A DNA stretch of 64,000 nucleotides from Candidatus Meridianibacter frigidus (GTDB taxonomy: Bacteria > Vulcanimicrobiota > Vulcanimicrobiia > Vulcanimicrobiales > Vulcanimicrobiaceae): positions 62,001 to 126,000 of the forward strand of contig QHBJ01000040.1 in the NCBI GenBank assembly GCA_003243975.1, read 5' to 3'. Each line of letters opens with the position of its first letter. Positions within the stretch are counted from its first letter, which is position 1. The translations under genes and the position numbers were made by a program. The notes under the pieces are model-generated. The model had not been told where the DNA came from. It saw nothing but the letters and a program-made list of their open reading frames with translations, and searched no databases. Shown one piece after another: positions 8,895 through 17,483 of this stretch.

Positions 8895-10415
8895 TTAGGC
8901 CACCCAGTACCAATTTGCGAAGAGCACGGTAAAGAGGCCGAGAAGCGGCAGCGAGAGCGCAACGATCAAGTTGTTCACCGACGGCTTTTGTCCCCATAGC
9001 GCTAGAATAGCGAACATCGGAAAGAGCACCAGGGCGAAGCGTTGCATGCTCATCAGACTGGAGGTGCAGAGCGGAACCAGAATCGAGAGCGCCATGTACG
9101 CAGCAGCCGAAGGGCGCAGCCGCCGGTATCCGGCGACGAGCACCCCGATCATCAATCCGGTGAAGACCAGCTCTAGCAATTTATTGACCGCCGTTTGCGG
9201 CAAGTGCGTGGTCGCGACGATTTTCAACGAATTCCAGATGCCCACCCATGGAAGCGCGAGATGGCGATTCCAATGGCTTTGAACGTGTGAGAATGCCAAG
9301 GGGTCGCCGACCAGTACCCAGAGCCACGCCATGTAGCAGAGAATGCCGAGCGGGATGAGGCAAATCGAAATTGCCGGCCTCAAGATGCCGACGGCGCTCG
9401 AGCGATTGCTCTGGTAGCATTCCATCGCGAACGGCACGATGAGGAGCACGCCTTCGACTCGCGTGAGGGCGGCAAGAAAACCGATGATCCCCGCCGCCAG
9501 CCACTTGTGTTCGCGGATGTAGTAAAACGACGCGACGGTCAGGGCAAAGAAGAGCGATTCGGTATATACCGCGGAGAAGAATACCGCCGTTGGAAAAATC
9601 GAGATGTAGAAGATCGCCCGCCGGGCAACCCCGCGGTCGAACTCATGCTCGGCCCACTTGTACAAGTATAAGAGTCCAAAGAAGAACGCAACGTTTGAAA
9701 GGATCAGGCCGGCGATCAGATGACTGCCGGTCAGGCGGCCGAGCATCGTGATCAAGAGGGGGAAGAGCGGAAAAAAAGCGACGTCCGTGCCGTGATATCC
9801 GATCGTGGCGATATCCAGGTAATGCACGGCATCCCAACGTCCCCACACCGCCAGCAGAAGGTGACGCGATTCCGCGATGTGAGTTCCGGCGCGCTGCCCG
9901 ATGATGATGGCAGCCAGTTCGGCAATAACCACGATAGCAAAGCGCGTGGTCGCAAAGTCGACCAGCACGTCGCGTACCGTTTGGTTGAAGCGGGCGGCAA
10001 AGAAGAGTTTTGCCAAACAGAAGAACGCAGCGCTGACCACGAGCATGCGACCGCTGTGCGTGATTGAGAGCGGCAGCGCAAACGAAAGCCACAGCAGTAA
10101 CAGGCTGACCCAGGAGAGTGCGTCGTAGCGCAGCGAGCGCTCGAATTTGATGCCGGTGCGCCGCGCGAAGTAATTGGCATACCAGCGCCACAGCGACAGT
10201 GAAACCAGCGCGCCAATCAGGACTCCCAAAGGAAGAGCGATCGCCGAGAGTCCTTCACGGTGAAGCGGCACGACTGCCAGATACCAGGTGAAGAATCCGC
10301 CGGTCGCTCCCGCGAGGACGACGGCCGTAAACGAGATCCATCCAGCGGCCCCAATGAACTCGCCGGCGAGAGATCCATAGCCAATGGGACGGCTGCGTTC
10401 GACGTGGGCGGACAC
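8895..10415 (-). CDS. PIG-V-like mannosyltransferase (membrane GT-C)
   Basis: A 506-residue polytopic protein with about 12 helices. The stretch WGRWDAVHYLDIATIGYHG followed by VAFFPLFPLL (about residues 190-220) matches the PIG-V/GT76-type signature, in which the WD motif lies in a periplasmic loop. Bacterial members are predicted mannosyltransferases using polyprenyl-phosphate-mannose. A long N-terminal stretch of about five extra helices precedes this domain. The gene leads the minus-strand cluster PIG-V, GtrA, GT39 and is divergent from glpX. Donor and acceptor are not proven; no polyprenyl-phosphate mannose synthase is seen in the window. Confidence 0.82.
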   Translation of the reverse strand: MSAHVERSRPIGYGSLAGEFIGAAGWISFTAVVLAGATGGFFTWYLAVVPLHREGLSAIALPLGVLIGALVSLSLWRWYANYFARRTGIKFERSLRYDALSWVSLLLLWLSFALPLSITHSGRMLVVSAAFFCLAKLFFAARFNQTVRDVLVDFATTRFAIVVIAELAAIIIGQRAGTHIAESRHLLLAVWGRWDAVHYLDIATIGYHGTDVAFFPLFPLLITMLGRLTGSHLIAGLILSNVAFFFGLLYLYKWAEHEFDRGVARRAIFYISIFPTAVFFSAVYTESLFFALTVASFYYIREHKWLAAGIIGFLAALTRVEGVLLIVPFAMECYQSNRSSAVGILRPAISICLIPLGILCYMAWLWVLVGDPLAFSHVQSHWNRHLALPWVGIWNSLKIVATTHLPQTAVNKLLELVFTGLMIGVLVAGYRRLRPSAAAYMALSILVPLCTSSLMSMQRFALVLFPMFAILALWGQKPSVNNLIVALSLPLLGLFTVLFANWYWVA

Positions 10416-10466
10416 GAGGGAGATGGGTTAAGAGGATTGCGCCGCGTTCCCTTTGTAGCTGGAGAT

Positions 10467-11459
10467 ATGACGAGCACGCTTACGCGAACGGTCACGAGTC
10501 CGGTAAATACTCTCGATTTCGTAAAAGTTACCGAAAGCGCGGCGCTCGCTGCATCACGCTGGATGGGACGCGGTGAGCGTGATGCGGCCGATGGTGCAGC
10601 CGTCGAAAAGATGCGCGAGGCGTTGGCTGAAATGGATATTTCGGGGCGCATCGTCATCGGTGAAGGCGAGCGCGACGAAGCCCCAATGCTTTTCATCGGC
10701 GAAGAGGTCGGGCGCGGGGGTTTCGAGGTCGACATTGCCGTCGATCCGGTCGAAGGCACTAATCTGGTTGCCAACGGATTGCCCAACTCGATCGCCGTCA
10801 TGGCCATTTCGGAGCGCGGCGGGTTGCTGCACGCGCCCGATTCTTATATGAAGAAGCTCGCAGTGGGCCCGAAGGCGGCCGCCTTCGTTCATATCGATGC
10901 GCCGGTGCTGGAGAACTTGGAAGCCGTGGCCAATGCGCTCGAGCGCCCGGTCACCGATGTCACGGTCGTCATCCTCGACCGCCCGCGCCATGCGGATCTC
11001 ATCGCGCAGTGCCGCCACGCGGGTGCGCGCATTAAGCTCATTTCAGACGGTGACGTGGATGCAGCCATCGCCACGGCCGTTCCCAATACAGGCATTCACG
11101 TGGCCATGGGAACCGGCGGGGCACCCGAAGGTGTGCTGGCGGCAGCCGCTCTCAAGTGCCTCGGTGGTAACTTCATGGGCCGGCTGGAGCCGCGTAACGA
11201 CGACGAGGCGACGCGCGCCAAGAGCATGGGTTTCGGCGACTTGAATCGCGTCCTGACCATCAACGACTTGATCAAAGGCGAACACGTCGTCTTCTGCGCA
11301 ACCGGCATTACGGATGGAGACCTGACGCGCGGCGTCCGCTTTTTCGGCAACAACGCGCGAACGCATTCGATCGTCATGCACAGCGATGGGACCGTTCGCT
11401 TTATCGAAAGCGTGCACCGGTTAGGAGCCAAGCCCTTCAAACCATCTTCGTCGGCGTAA
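10467..11459 (+). CDS. glpX: Fructose-1,6-bisphosphatase class II
   Basis: A 330-residue gluconeogenic enzyme that dephosphorylates fructose-1,6-bisphosphate and, in some bacteria, sedoheptulose-1,7-bisphosphate. It carries the GlpX metal site: VIGEGERDEAPML near residue 65 and DPVEGTNL near residue 95. The other family blocks GTGGAPEGVLAAAAL and LGGNFMGRL are also present. Length is normal. The ATG at 10467 has a GGAG sequence close upstream; longer starts back to 10260 lie inside the divergent PIG-V gene. A flavin disulfide oxidoreductase follows after 7 nt, so the two are probably co-transcribed. Confidence 0.96.
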   Translation: MTSTLTRTVTSPVNTLDFVKVTESAALAASRWMGRGERDAADGAAVEKMREALAEMDISGRIVIGEGERDEAPMLFIGEEVGRGGFEVDIAVDPVEGTNLVANGLPNSIAVMAISERGGLLHAPDSYMKKLAVGPKAAAFVHIDAPVLENLEAVANALERPVTDVTVVILDRPRHADLIAQCRHAGARIKLISDGDVDAAIATAVPNTGIHVAMGTGGAPEGVLAAAALKCLGGNFMGRLEPRNDDEATRAKSMGFGDLNRVLTINDLIKGEHVVFCATGITDGDLTRGVRFFGNNARTHSIVMHSDGTVRFIESVHRLGAKPFKPSSSA

Positions 11460-11466
11460 GATCACG

Positions 11467-12888
11467 GTGCCGCCATCCTACGACCTCGTGATCGTCGGTG
11501 CGGGTTCGGGCGGTTTTGCAGCCGCGCGGACAGCCCGCGACCTAGGAGCGAGCGTCGCAATGGTCGACCGCGGTCCGCTCGGCGGTCTGTGCATTCTCCG
11601 GGGCTGCATGCCGTCCAAAACGTTGATCGCCTCGGGCGATTTAGCGCAAGCGATTCGCGAAGCCGGCGAGCTGGGCGTGCTGGTAGACAATCTGTCTATT
11701 GATTTTCTGCACATCATGCGGCGAAAGCGCGAATTGATCTCTGGTTTCGCGGATTATCGTATCGAAGGTATCCGGCAATTCCCCATCTATGAGGGAGCGG
11801 CGCGTTTCCTAGACGAGCACACGCTGCAGGTCGGTGAGCAAACGAAACTTACCGCGCGCCGTTTCGTTCTGGCGACAGGCAGTGTCGTTGCGCCCGCCGT
11901 CGTGCCGGGTCTAATCGAGACCGGCTACATCGATAGCGACGGAGCGCTGGAGTTGGCGGCGCTTCCCGAGTCGCTGGTCGTGCTGGGCGGCGGGTATATC
12001 GGCACCGAGCTGGGTCAATTCTTCTCGCGCATGGGCGTGAAGGTAACAATGGTCGTGCGCAGCTCGCATTTGCTCTCCGGACAAGATCACGACATCGGCC
12101 ACGCCTTGACCGAGTATTTGCGCGCCGAGGGAATTGAGGTTCTAACAGAGACGACGATTCTGCGCACCGGCAAGAGCGCCAGGTGCAAGCACGTCTACGT
12201 GGCGCGGGGCGGCGCCGAAGAGCAACTCGAAACGCAAGAGATCCTTTTCTGCCTAGGCCGCGTTCCCGACACGACCGGTCTCGATCTCGAGCGCGCCGGG
12301 GTGCGCACCCATCCCGTAACCGGGATCGAGGTTGACCAGACCATGCGCACGAGCAATCCGCACATTTTCGCCATCGGCGATTGCACGGGCCACTTCATGC
12401 TGGTTCATGTGGCCATCTATGAGGGTGAGATTGCAGCGCGCAACGCGGTCTGTAATGCGGCCGAACCGGCCGACTATCATCTGCAGAAGACCCACACGGT
12501 TTTTAGCGATCCTCAAGTCGCCGTTGCCGGGGACACGGAGCGTGCCTTGCAAGAAACCGGTGTTTCGTATGTGAAGGGCGTCTACGATTTCGCCGAGCAC
12601 GGAAAGGCCATGTGCCTGAACAAAACCAAAGGGTTTGTGAAGATTCTGGCCGCCCCCGATACCGGACGAATTCTGGGCGCCGCCGTTCTGGGTGCCGATG
12701 GCTCGGACCTCATTCATGAAATGATCGTAGCCATGCATTATAAAGCCACCGTGTTCGATTTCTTGAAGGTTCCGCATCTGCATCCGACCATGGCGGAGAT
12801 TTGGACCTATCCGGCTGAAGAGATTGCGCAGAAGCTCAACGCCGTTGTCGTAGAGGAGAGAAGAGCCGAATTTGGAGCCGCCGGCTAG
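11467..12888 (+). CDS. Dihydrolipoamide dehydrogenase-like flavin disulfide oxidoreductase
   Basis: A cytoplasmic FAD/NAD(P) enzyme of 473 residues. In order: an FAD-binding GAGSGGFAAA at residues 10-19; the redox-active CILRGC with its two cysteines four residues apart; a second Rossmann motif VVLGGGYIGTELGQFF; a second FAD contact IFAIGDCTG; and the dimerisation domain ending with HLHPTMAEIW, containing the His that activates the thiol in this family. It could be Lpd, a mercuric-reductase-like or a related NAD(P)H:disulfide reductase. There is no E2/E1 dehydrogenase neighbour, so a pyruvate dehydrogenase role is not supported. GTG start at 11467. Confidence 0.9.
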   Translation: MPPSYDLVIVGAGSGGFAAARTARDLGASVAMVDRGPLGGLCILRGCMPSKTLIASGDLAQAIREAGELGVLVDNLSIDFLHIMRRKRELISGFADYRIEGIRQFPIYEGAARFLDEHTLQVGEQTKLTARRFVLATGSVVAPAVVPGLIETGYIDSDGALELAALPESLVVLGGGYIGTELGQFFSRMGVKVTMVVRSSHLLSGQDHDIGHALTEYLRAEGIEVLTETTILRTGKSARCKHVYVARGGAEEQLETQEILFCLGRVPDTTGLDLERAGVRTHPVTGIEVDQTMRTSNPHIFAIGDCTGHFMLVHVAIYEGEIAARNAVCNAAEPADYHLQKTHTVFSDPQVAVAGDTERALQETGVSYVKGVYDFAEHGKAMCLNKTKGFVKILAAPDTGRILGAAVLGADGSDLIHEMIVAMHYKATVFDFLKVPHLHPTMAEIWTYPAEEIAQKLNAVVVEERRAEFGAAG

Positions 12889-13804
12889 CGTCGAGGTAGG
12901 CGTCGAAACCCTCGACGTCGCGATCGTACAAATGAAGCCCCGTAAAGGTGCCTATCGCGAAAACGTGCGAGCGCTCCGCCGGGTATTCTCGCAGTTGGCG
13001 CATTCGCCGGCGCCGCAGCTTATCGTTTTGCCCGAAGCCGCGCTCACTGGATACTTCCTGGAAGGCGCCGTGTACGATTTAGCACTGTCAACCGAGCGAA
13101 TTGCCGCGGACATAGCCGCCGAGTGGCAGGCCGAGGCGGGTAATGATCCGGTCGATCTGGCGATCGGCTTCTATGAAAACTTCGAGGGAACGTTCTACAA
13201 CAGCGCGCTGTATATGAGTATTTCGAATGGTGCGCCCAGTATCGTCCACACGCACCGCAAGATGTTCCTGCCGACATACGGTGTGTTCGATGAAGAACGC
13301 TTCCTCTCGCGTGGGCGCAGACTGTCGGTGTTTGAGACCCGATGGGGAAGGATGGCGATGTTGATCTGCGAGGATGCGTGGCATGCGATCATGCCGACGA
13401 TAGCAGCCATCAAAGGCGCGCGCGTTTTTATCGTGCCTAGCGCCGCGCCGGGGCGGGGGGTTGAAGGTGAAGAAGAGCTTGAGAGCATTACCCGTTGGCG
13501 TGCACTCCTTACCGGCGCAGCGCTCGAGCATGGAGTCTACGTCTTGTATGCGGGGCTCGCCGGCTTCGAAGGCGGCAAAGGCATGACGGGAAATTCAGCG
13601 ATCATCGATCCGTTCGGGCGCATTGTCGTGCAGGCGCCGCCCCTCGGCGAGTGTGTCCTTCGCGCAAAGGTGGATTTGCGGGAAATCGATTTGGCACGCG
13701 CTTGTTTGCCGCTGCTCGGCGATTTGGGAGCGGTGTTACCCGATCTGCTGCTGGATGACGAACTGCCACTTCCGCGCGCCGGAGCCGACCCTGCAAGTTA
13801 TTGA
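12872..13804 (+). CDS. Nitrilase-superfamily amidase, probable glutaminase partner of NadE
   Basis: A carbon-nitrogen hydrolase of 310 residues with the complete E-K-C triad: Glu in LPEAALTGY, Lys in HRKMFLPTYG and Cys in LICEDAW. The loop after the Lys (YGVFDEERFL) is the form seen in the glutaminase domain of glutamine-dependent NAD synthase. The next gene is nadE, overlapping it by 50 nt. This suggests that the amidase releases ammonia from glutamine for NAD synthesis as a separate subunit. TTG start at 12872 overlaps the oxidoreductase gene by 17 nt. A general omega-amidase role cannot be excluded. Confidence 0.88.
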   Translation: MEPPASVEVGVETLDVAIVQMKPRKGAYRENVRALRRVFSQLAHSPAPQLIVLPEAALTGYFLEGAVYDLALSTERIAADIAAEWQAEAGNDPVDLAIGFYENFEGTFYNSALYMSISNGAPSIVHTHRKMFLPTYGVFDEERFLSRGRRLSVFETRWGRMAMLICEDAWHAIMPTIAAIKGARVFIVPSAAPGRGVEGEEELESITRWRALLTGAALEHGVYVLYAGLAGFEGGKGMTGNSAIIDPFGRIVVQAPPLGECVLRAKVDLREIDLARACLPLLGDLGAVLPDLLLDDELPLPRAGADPASY

Positions 13805-14639
13805 GCCGCCGAAGGGTGCCGAGCTTCTTGCGCCCTCGGTGAACGCGCGCGTCGCAGCACAGTGGCTCGAGGCATTCTTGCATGACGAACTCGTAGTTCG
13901 CCGGAACGTTCCTCGTGCGGTACTTGGCCTCTCCGGCGGGGTCGACTCGGCGGTGACGGCCTACTTGTGTGCGCGCGCGCTCGGGGCCGAGAACGTCTAC
14001 GCTATTCGCATGCCCTATCGCCTTTCAAGTGCGGCGAGTCTAAGCGATGCGCAGCTGGTGGTCGATGCGATCGGCGTTCAAGAGCGCACGATCGATATCA
14101 GCGCTGCCGTCGATGGCTATCTCCAGAGCGAGACTGGCGCCGATGCGCGCCGGCGTGGCAACGTCATGGCGCGCATGCGGATGTTGATTCTGTTCGACCA
14201 GTCTGCGAAGCTGAACGCGCTTCCCATCGGGACGGGAAACAAGACCGAGCGGCTGCTGGGATACTTTACGTGGCACGCCGATGATTCGCCGCCGCTAAAC
14301 CCGCTGGGCGATCTCTTCAAGAGCCAGGTGTGGGACTTGGCGCGCTACCTGGGGGTGCCTCGGGCGCTTGTCGACAAGGCGCCCAGCGCAGATTTGGAAG
14401 CGGATCAAACCGACGAGGGCGACCTTGGAATAACGTATGCGCGCGCGGATGCGATGCTCTCGCAGATCCTGCTGGGGTACAACGATGCGCAGTTGCGCGA
14501 GCGCGGCTTCTCATGCGAAGAGATCGCGCTGGTACGCGGGCGCGTTGATGCGACCCATTGGAAGCGTCATCTTCCTACGACGGCCATGCTTTCCAACACC
14601 GCCATCAACGAGTTTTACCTGCGCCCGGTCGACTTCTAG
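13755..14639 (+). CDS. nadE: NAD synthase (ammonia-dependent type)
   Basis: A 294-residue enzyme of the adenine nucleotide alpha-hydrolase fold. It adenylates the carboxylate of nicotinate adenine dinucleotide and amidates it to NAD. The PP-loop LGLSGGVDSAV lies near residue 55, followed by LPIGTGNKTERLLGYFT and the PSADLEADQTDEGDLGI block, all standard for NadE. It has no fused glutaminase domain; instead a nitrilase gene overlaps its 5' end. The ATG at 13755 lies inside that gene, and the only longer frame is the nitrilase shadow. cinA, which carries an NMN-deamidase domain, follows 5 nt after the stop. Confidence 0.95.
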   Translation: MTNCHFRAPEPTLQVIEPPKGAELLAPSVNARVAAQWLEAFLHDELVVRRNVPRAVLGLSGGVDSAVTAYLCARALGAENVYAIRMPYRLSSAASLSDAQLVVDAIGVQERTIDISAAVDGYLQSETGADARRRGNVMARMRMLILFDQSAKLNALPIGTGNKTERLLGYFTWHADDSPPLNPLGDLFKSQVWDLARYLGVPRALVDKAPSADLEADQTDEGDLGITYARADAMLSQILLGYNDAQLRERGFSCEEIALVRGRVDATHWKRHLPTTAMLSNTAINEFYLRPVDF

Positions 14640-14644
14640 GGGCC

Positions 14645-15913
14645 GTGCCCTCGGCTGAGATCGTGGCAGTCGGTACCGAGTTACTACTCGGACAACTCGT
14701 CGACACCAACACTGCGTTCATCGCACAGGCGCTGGCAGGAATCGGGATGGACGTGCACGGGACTCATACCGTGGGCGACAACCGCGAACGCATCGCTGAG
14801 CTTGTAGGCGGGGCGTTGGAGCGCGCCGACGGGGTGATTACCTCCGGCGGTTTGGGGCCCACAGTCGACGACGTAACCAAAGAGGCGGTGTGCGATGCGC
14901 TGGGCGCCGGCACGAGAGTCGATGGGGAAGCGATTGAGGCGATGGAAGCGCTCTTTGCCTCGGCAGGGCGCGAACTTCGCGAAAATAATCGAAAGCAGGC
15001 GATTCTTCCGCACGGCGCTACGGTGCTGAAGAATGCCCACGGCACGGCGCCCGGTTTCGTTGCGTGGCGGGCGGATGGAAAATTCGTTGCTTGTGTTCCG
15101 GGCGTTCCTTTCGAGATGAAAGCCATGGTGGCGGGCCAGCTACTGCCGCTCTTGGAGCGGCATTTTCATTTGCGGGAGACCATAGTTACCCACACGCTGC
15201 ACACGTTCGGCATTGCGGAATCGGAAATCGATCACCGCATTGCCGACCTTTTTGAGCAGAGCGACAACCCAAAAATCGCCGTGTTGGCTCACCGGTTTAC
15301 CTGCGATGTGAAACTGAATGGCAAAGCACAAAACCGGGAAGAAGCGCAAGCCCTCATCGCGCCGATGGCAGACGAGATACGTGCGCGGCTCGGTGCGGTG
15401 ATTTATGGAAGCGATTCCGAAACGCTCGCGTTTGTCGTCCTGCAACTCATGCGCGAGCGTGGCGAACGCTTGGGAGTTGCCGAGTCGTGCACCGGCGGCT
15501 TGGTGAGCGCAGAGCTCACCGCGGTAGCGGGCGCTTCAGACGTTTTTGTCGGCGGAGTGGTCGCATACGACAACGACACGAAGACGCGCGTCCTGGGTGT
15601 GCCGCCGAAACGCATTGCGGAGTTTGGCGCCGTCAGTGGCGAGGTCGCCTCCGACATGGCGCAGGGCGCTCGAACGAACCTGGGCTCGGATTGGGCCGTA
15701 TCCGTAACGGGCGTTGCAGGCCCCAGCGGCGGCACATCGGAGAAACCCGTAGGCTTGGTATACGCCGCAATTGTCGGGCCTTACGGTGTTACCGCGCACC
15801 GATTACAACTTTCGGGAGAGCGCGCACAAGTGCAACAGCGAGCGACCATTCACGCGCTTGGATTGCTGTGGCGGCGCTTGCGGGCGGAACCAAAAGGAGC
15901 GCGCGAAACGTAG
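14645..15913 (+). CDS. cinA: CinA: MoaB-like domain plus nicotinamide-nucleotide amidase
   Basis: A 422-residue two-domain protein. The N-terminal molybdopterin-binding-like domain begins AEIVAVGTELLLGQ and contains ITSGGLGPTVDD; in full-length CinA it acts as an ADP-ribose pyrophosphatase-type domain. The C-terminal PncC domain (GVAESCTGGLVSAELTAV with its catalytic Ser-Cys-Thr segment, later VTGVAGPSGGT) deamidates nicotinamide mononucleotide to recycle it into NAD. The GTG at 14645 just follows the nadE stop. The position directly after nitrilase and nadE makes a three-gene NAD synthesis and repair cluster. Confidence 0.95.
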   Translation: MPSAEIVAVGTELLLGQLVDTNTAFIAQALAGIGMDVHGTHTVGDNRERIAELVGGALERADGVITSGGLGPTVDDVTKEAVCDALGAGTRVDGEAIEAMEALFASAGRELRENNRKQAILPHGATVLKNAHGTAPGFVAWRADGKFVACVPGVPFEMKAMVAGQLLPLLERHFHLRETIVTHTLHTFGIAESEIDHRIADLFEQSDNPKIAVLAHRFTCDVKLNGKAQNREEAQALIAPMADEIRARLGAVIYGSDSETLAFVVLQLMRERGERLGVAESCTGGLVSAELTAVAGASDVFVGGVVAYDNDTKTRVLGVPPKRIAEFGAVSGEVASDMAQGARTNLGSDWAVSVTGVAGPSGGTSEKPVGLVYAAIVGPYGVTAHRLQLSGERAQVQQRATIHALGLLWRRLRAEPKGARET

Positions 15914-15921
15914 CCTAGAGG

Positions 15922-17463
15922 ATGAAGATAGGCTTGGGTGCCGCGATCGCGTTGCTGGTGCTGAACGCATGCGCGGGTGGCGGAGGCGGAAACAGCGCAG
16001 GCGGTGGCATTGGACTTCCGCCCGCGCCGACTCCCATACCGATTACGGGTGCCTCATGCATAACAACCGCGCCCGCCTTCCGGACCGTTAGCAGCGCAAA
16101 CGCGGGACCGACCGCAAGTGTCCAGATGGTGCACGACCGGGGCGCCCGCTACGTGCCGGGAGAGGTCGCCGTTCTGATCGGTTCAAGACTTGCAGCGAGC
16201 GGAGCAACTGCGGCTCGAGACGCTGCGGCCGCAGGTGCCACCATCCTGCGTTCATTCGATTTCGATTCGCTCGACCGCAGTGCTCACATTCTGCGCGTGT
16301 CTCCCGGAAAAGAAGACAGGGCCATCGCGCGACTGAGGCCACAGCCGGGAGTCGTAGGCGTCGAGCGCGTGCCCTTTCGGCACACGATGCTCTCGAACGC
16401 GTTGCCCGTGACCGATCCGTATTACGCGACGCCGGAACGCCAGAGCAGTTCGGGTGAATGGGATATGCACTGCATCGGGGTGGCAAATGCGTGGGGCTAC
16501 TCATTGGGTGGGCCGGTAAGCAATCCTAATGCGGTCTCGAATGCCGCGATCACGATCGCGGTGATCGATACGGGAGTCGACGTTACGCATCCAGATTTGG
16601 CCGGAAAGATTGTGAAGACTACCAGCTTTATCAATGGTGTTCGGGGAACCGATGTTACAGATACTGACGGACACGGCACCGATGTTGCTGGCATCGCCGC
16701 CTCGGCCACCAACAACGAGTTCGGATTCGTTGGAGTAGGTGACCGCTCGTCCATTATGGCTTACAAGATATTTCCAGCCGGCGGCGATGCCGACGTCAAC
16801 GATGAGATCGCCGCCGTCAACGACGCAACCGCCAGCGGCGCGACCGTCATCAACTTGAGTTTAGGATCCTCGACGTCGTTTGCTCCGGAGCAGGCCGCTA
16901 TTACGAACGCCATCAACCATGGGGTGGTCGTGGTCGCTGCCGCGGGAAATGGAAACGCCCAGGGTGTGGGGTTGCCGCAATTGGATTTCCCGGCGGGATA
17001 TCCGGGCGTGCTTGCCGTGGGCGCCTCCGCGCTCAACGATACAAATCCGAATGCGGTTCGCGAGTACGTGGCCTCGTACTCGAACTTTTCGACGGGAAAC
17101 TGGGGGCTGGTCGCGCCGGGCGGTGATCCTTGTTCCGGACAGCCCTCGGGGAGTTGCTCGGACCCGGATGACTTTCATTGGATCATACACATCACCTCGA
17201 GTTTAGCAGCAGTAAAGTCATGCACGCAGGGATTGGATCCCGCGCCCGGCGACTGCCGCGTCAAAATTGCCGGAACCTCTCAGGCGACGCCGCATGTCGC
17301 GGGCGCCGCGGCGTTGCTGCGCGCTGTTGGCGTGCCGGCAAGCCAAGTCTTTACCGAGCTGTGCGGCGGTTCGGACAACATTGCCGACAGCCATCAGGGC
17401 TGCGGCCGTTTGAACGTCTACCGCGCGATGGCGCATGCGCTACACGATCCGGCGTCGCCCTAA
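15922..17463 (+). CDS. Subtilisin-like serine protease lipoprotein (S8)
   Basis: A 513-residue exported peptidase. The N terminus is a lipoprotein signal (IALLVLNAC, lipobox LNAC at residues 14-17), followed by a Gly-rich linker and a roughly 150-residue propeptide-like region. The catalytic triad is visible: Asp in VIDTGVDVTHPD, His in DTDGHGTDVAG and Ser in GTSQATPHVAGAAALL. The oxyanion Asn lies in VAAAGNGN. The expected extracellular location is the outer face of the membrane. Two cysteine-containing inserts (DPCSGQPSGSCSDPD and SCTQGLDPAPGDC) before the Ser block may form disulfides. It lies 8 nt after cinA but is functionally unrelated. Confidence 0.93.
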   Translation: MKIGLGAAIALLVLNACAGGGGGNSAGGGIGLPPAPTPIPITGASCITTAPAFRTVSSANAGPTASVQMVHDRGARYVPGEVAVLIGSRLAASGATAARDAAAAGATILRSFDFDSLDRSAHILRVSPGKEDRAIARLRPQPGVVGVERVPFRHTMLSNALPVTDPYYATPERQSSSGEWDMHCIGVANAWGYSLGGPVSNPNAVSNAAITIAVIDTGVDVTHPDLAGKIVKTTSFINGVRGTDVTDTDGHGTDVAGIAASATNNEFGFVGVGDRSSIMAYKIFPAGGDADVNDEIAAVNDATASGATVINLSLGSSTSFAPEQAAITNAINHGVVVVAAAGNGNAQGVGLPQLDFPAGYPGVLAVGASALNDTNPNAVREYVASYSNFSTGNWGLVAPGGDPCSGQPSGSCSDPDDFHWIIHITSSLAAVKSCTQGLDPAPGDCRVKIAGTSQATPHVAGAAALLRAVGVPASQVFTELCGGSDNIADSHQGCGRLNVYRAMAHALHDPASP

Positions 17464-17483
17464 TTGGAGTTGCTCGCCGAACG

